Part shown: in pieces, positions 23,203 to 24,175 of the stretch
How the letters are laid out: every line of letters starts with the position of its first letter
Position numbering within the stretch: the stretch's first letter is position 1
From: Sedimenticola sp.
GTDB lineage: Bacteria > Pseudomonadota > Gammaproteobacteria > Chromatiales > Chromatiaceae
NCBI GenBank assembly: GCA_026197195.1
Contig: JAPHUG010000070.1
Coordinates: 1 to 24,175, forward strand
Length of the DNA: 24,175 nucleotides
Reading direction: 5' to 3'
Translations under genes and position numbers: made by a program
Notes under the pieces: generated by a model
The model's input: only the letters and a program-made list of their open reading frames with translations
What the model was told of the DNA's origin: nothing
Databases searched by the model: none

Positions 23203-24175
23203 CTAACTCCTTAATTTACTTAACTCATTATATACGGGGTGTTGTGTGGCTTTAATTGCCATAATGAAGAAAGATAAACAACTAATTATGGCCAAGGTAA
23301 CTAATAATAATATGTTTTCAATATCTAAATAAGACAGAATAATTAGGGTCATACCGTTTGATACTATCGCAATAAGTATGCTTTTATAAGTGTTATTCAA
23401 TAAATCTAACATTGTTATGTTGATTCTTTTATGCAAACAAAAATGATAAGTAATAAATGAAAAAATATAAAATGCCACTTGAACCAAGGCTACATGTTCG
23501 ATGCTATAAAGCGAAGCGATGATAGTTAAAATTAACCGTGGTAATTGCAATGCTATCTGAATAATTAAGTTAAGTTTAATCATGCCAAGTGAGATCATGG
23601 CACTCTCAGCAAATGAAAATACTGCTTGAAACATAAATGCGAAGCATAATATTTGGGCTGCTGGAATTGAGTCGTCCCATTGATCACCATAAAGCACTCT
23701 AGTTATTGGAAAAGCCATAACTGCCAGGAACAAAAAAAACGTCCATGCGATTACTGACATATAACTAACTGCAGTTAAGTAAGGTGCTTTTAGTGGTTGA
23801 TTGTCTCTTAAATATTTCGAAAAAGTCGGCAATATAACTGGGTTAATAGCTGCCGAAACTGTGTAGTTGAATATAGAAACAAGCCCGATAGCACGACTAT
23901 AGTAACCTAAAAAAGAGAATCCAAGATTATGACTGATGGTAAGGTCCGGTGCGTTTAATCCAATTTCAGATATTAATGATGATGTACTAGAAAATGCACC
24001 AAATGAAAATATTCGTTTAAATTCTTTGAAAGATGGCCTGAATTCAGATTCGTTTGGTTTATTAATTACGCCTACAATTAGGGTTGTCAAGGCGCTACCT
24101 ACTGAAGCCCATGCAAGGCTTTCAAAGCCAAAGCCATTGTATGCCAGCACAATTCCTATTAATGAATGTGAGATA
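23203..24175 (-). CDS. Second Wzx-like flippase (MOP superfamily), N-terminus outside the window
   Basis: The minus-strand frame is open to the window edge with no stop. It encodes 323 residues, which form the middle and C-terminal part of a flippase (normally about 450-490 residues). The visible start, ISHSLIGIVLAYNGFGFESL, corresponds to the middle of the MOP fold and the GTG at 24150 is internal, so roughly 150 N-terminal residues lie beyond the edge. Family marks are FSSTSSLISEIGLNAPDLTI, LGYYSRAIGLVSIFN and VLYGDQWDDSIPAAQILCFA, the last equivalent to the LFGDQWNEAVP segment of the flippase at 19415. Eight to nine hydrophobic helices are seen. The two flippases are clearly homologous but divergent, so this is not a recent duplication. 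Its repeat-unit substrate may differ. Its transcript runs towards the FkbM unit. Confidence 0.9.
   Translation of the reverse strand, partial: ISHSLIGIVLAYNGFGFESLAWASVGSALTTLIVGVINKPNESEFRPSFKEFKRIFSFGAFSSTSSLISEIGLNAPDLTISHNLGFSFLGYYSRAIGLVSIFNYTVSAAINPVILPTFSKYLRDNQPLKAPYLTAVSYMSVIAWTFFLFLAVMAFPITRVLYGDQWDDSIPAAQILCFAFMFQAVFSFAESAMISLGMIKLNLIIQIALQLPRLILTIIASLYSIEHVALVQVAFYIFSFITYHFCLHKRINITMLDLLNNTYKSILIAIVSNGMTLIILSYLDIENILLLVTLAIISCLSFFIMAIKATQHPVYNELSKLRS

Overview
The window is an exopolysaccharide (EPS) locus of the exosortase A / PEP-CTERM type. It points to a Gram-negative proteobacterium, most likely beta- or gammaproteobacterial. The reasons are a fused XrtA-EpsI exosortase, the set of families that travels with it (PEP-CTERM-type polysaccharide deacetylase, FemAB-like protein, stp1-type sugar transferase, amidotransferase, O-antigen-ligase-like protein) and an outer-membrane beta-barrel. 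I cannot name the species. Coding density is very high: the longest stretch without a gene is 225 bases (22978-23202). I see no tRNA, rRNA, CRISPR array, transposase or convincing intrinsic terminator.

Region 1 (1-1399) is damaged. The end of a DUF7948/SBBP beta-propeller gene (frame 1, stops at 267) is joined near 251-261 to the C-terminal part of a PEP-CTERM-associated outer-membrane barrel gene (frame 2, to 1399). The barrel has lost its start and its signal peptide.

Region 2 (1414-13128) is the conserved core, all on the plus strand and nearly gapless. In order it holds UDP-GlcNAc 2-epimerase (wecB), XrtA-type deacetylase, FemAB-like transferase, stp1-like glycosyltransferase, exosortase A (xrtA), asparagine-synthetase-like amidotransferase, two GT4 glycosyltransferases and an O-antigen ligase/polymerase-like membrane protein. 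The likely shared job is to make, modify and polymerise an aminosugar-containing EPS, alongside C-terminal processing of PEP-CTERM proteins by XrtA.

Region 3 (13125-24175) looks like a variable glycan cassette. It has lower GC, changes strand repeatedly and has tail-to-tail genes with no spacer. A minus-strand pair of glycosyltransferases (15747 to 13125) diverges from a plus-strand run: second deacetylase, second FemAB/GNAT-like protein, glycosyltransferase, MOP flippase. A minus-strand group then follows: FkbM methyltransferase with a glycosyltransferase, and a second flippase cut by the window edge. The window holds seven glycosyltransferases, two flippases and two deacetylase/FemAB pairs. 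It has no priming sugar transferase, no Wza/Wzc-type export genes and no recognisable PEP-CTERM cargo gene.
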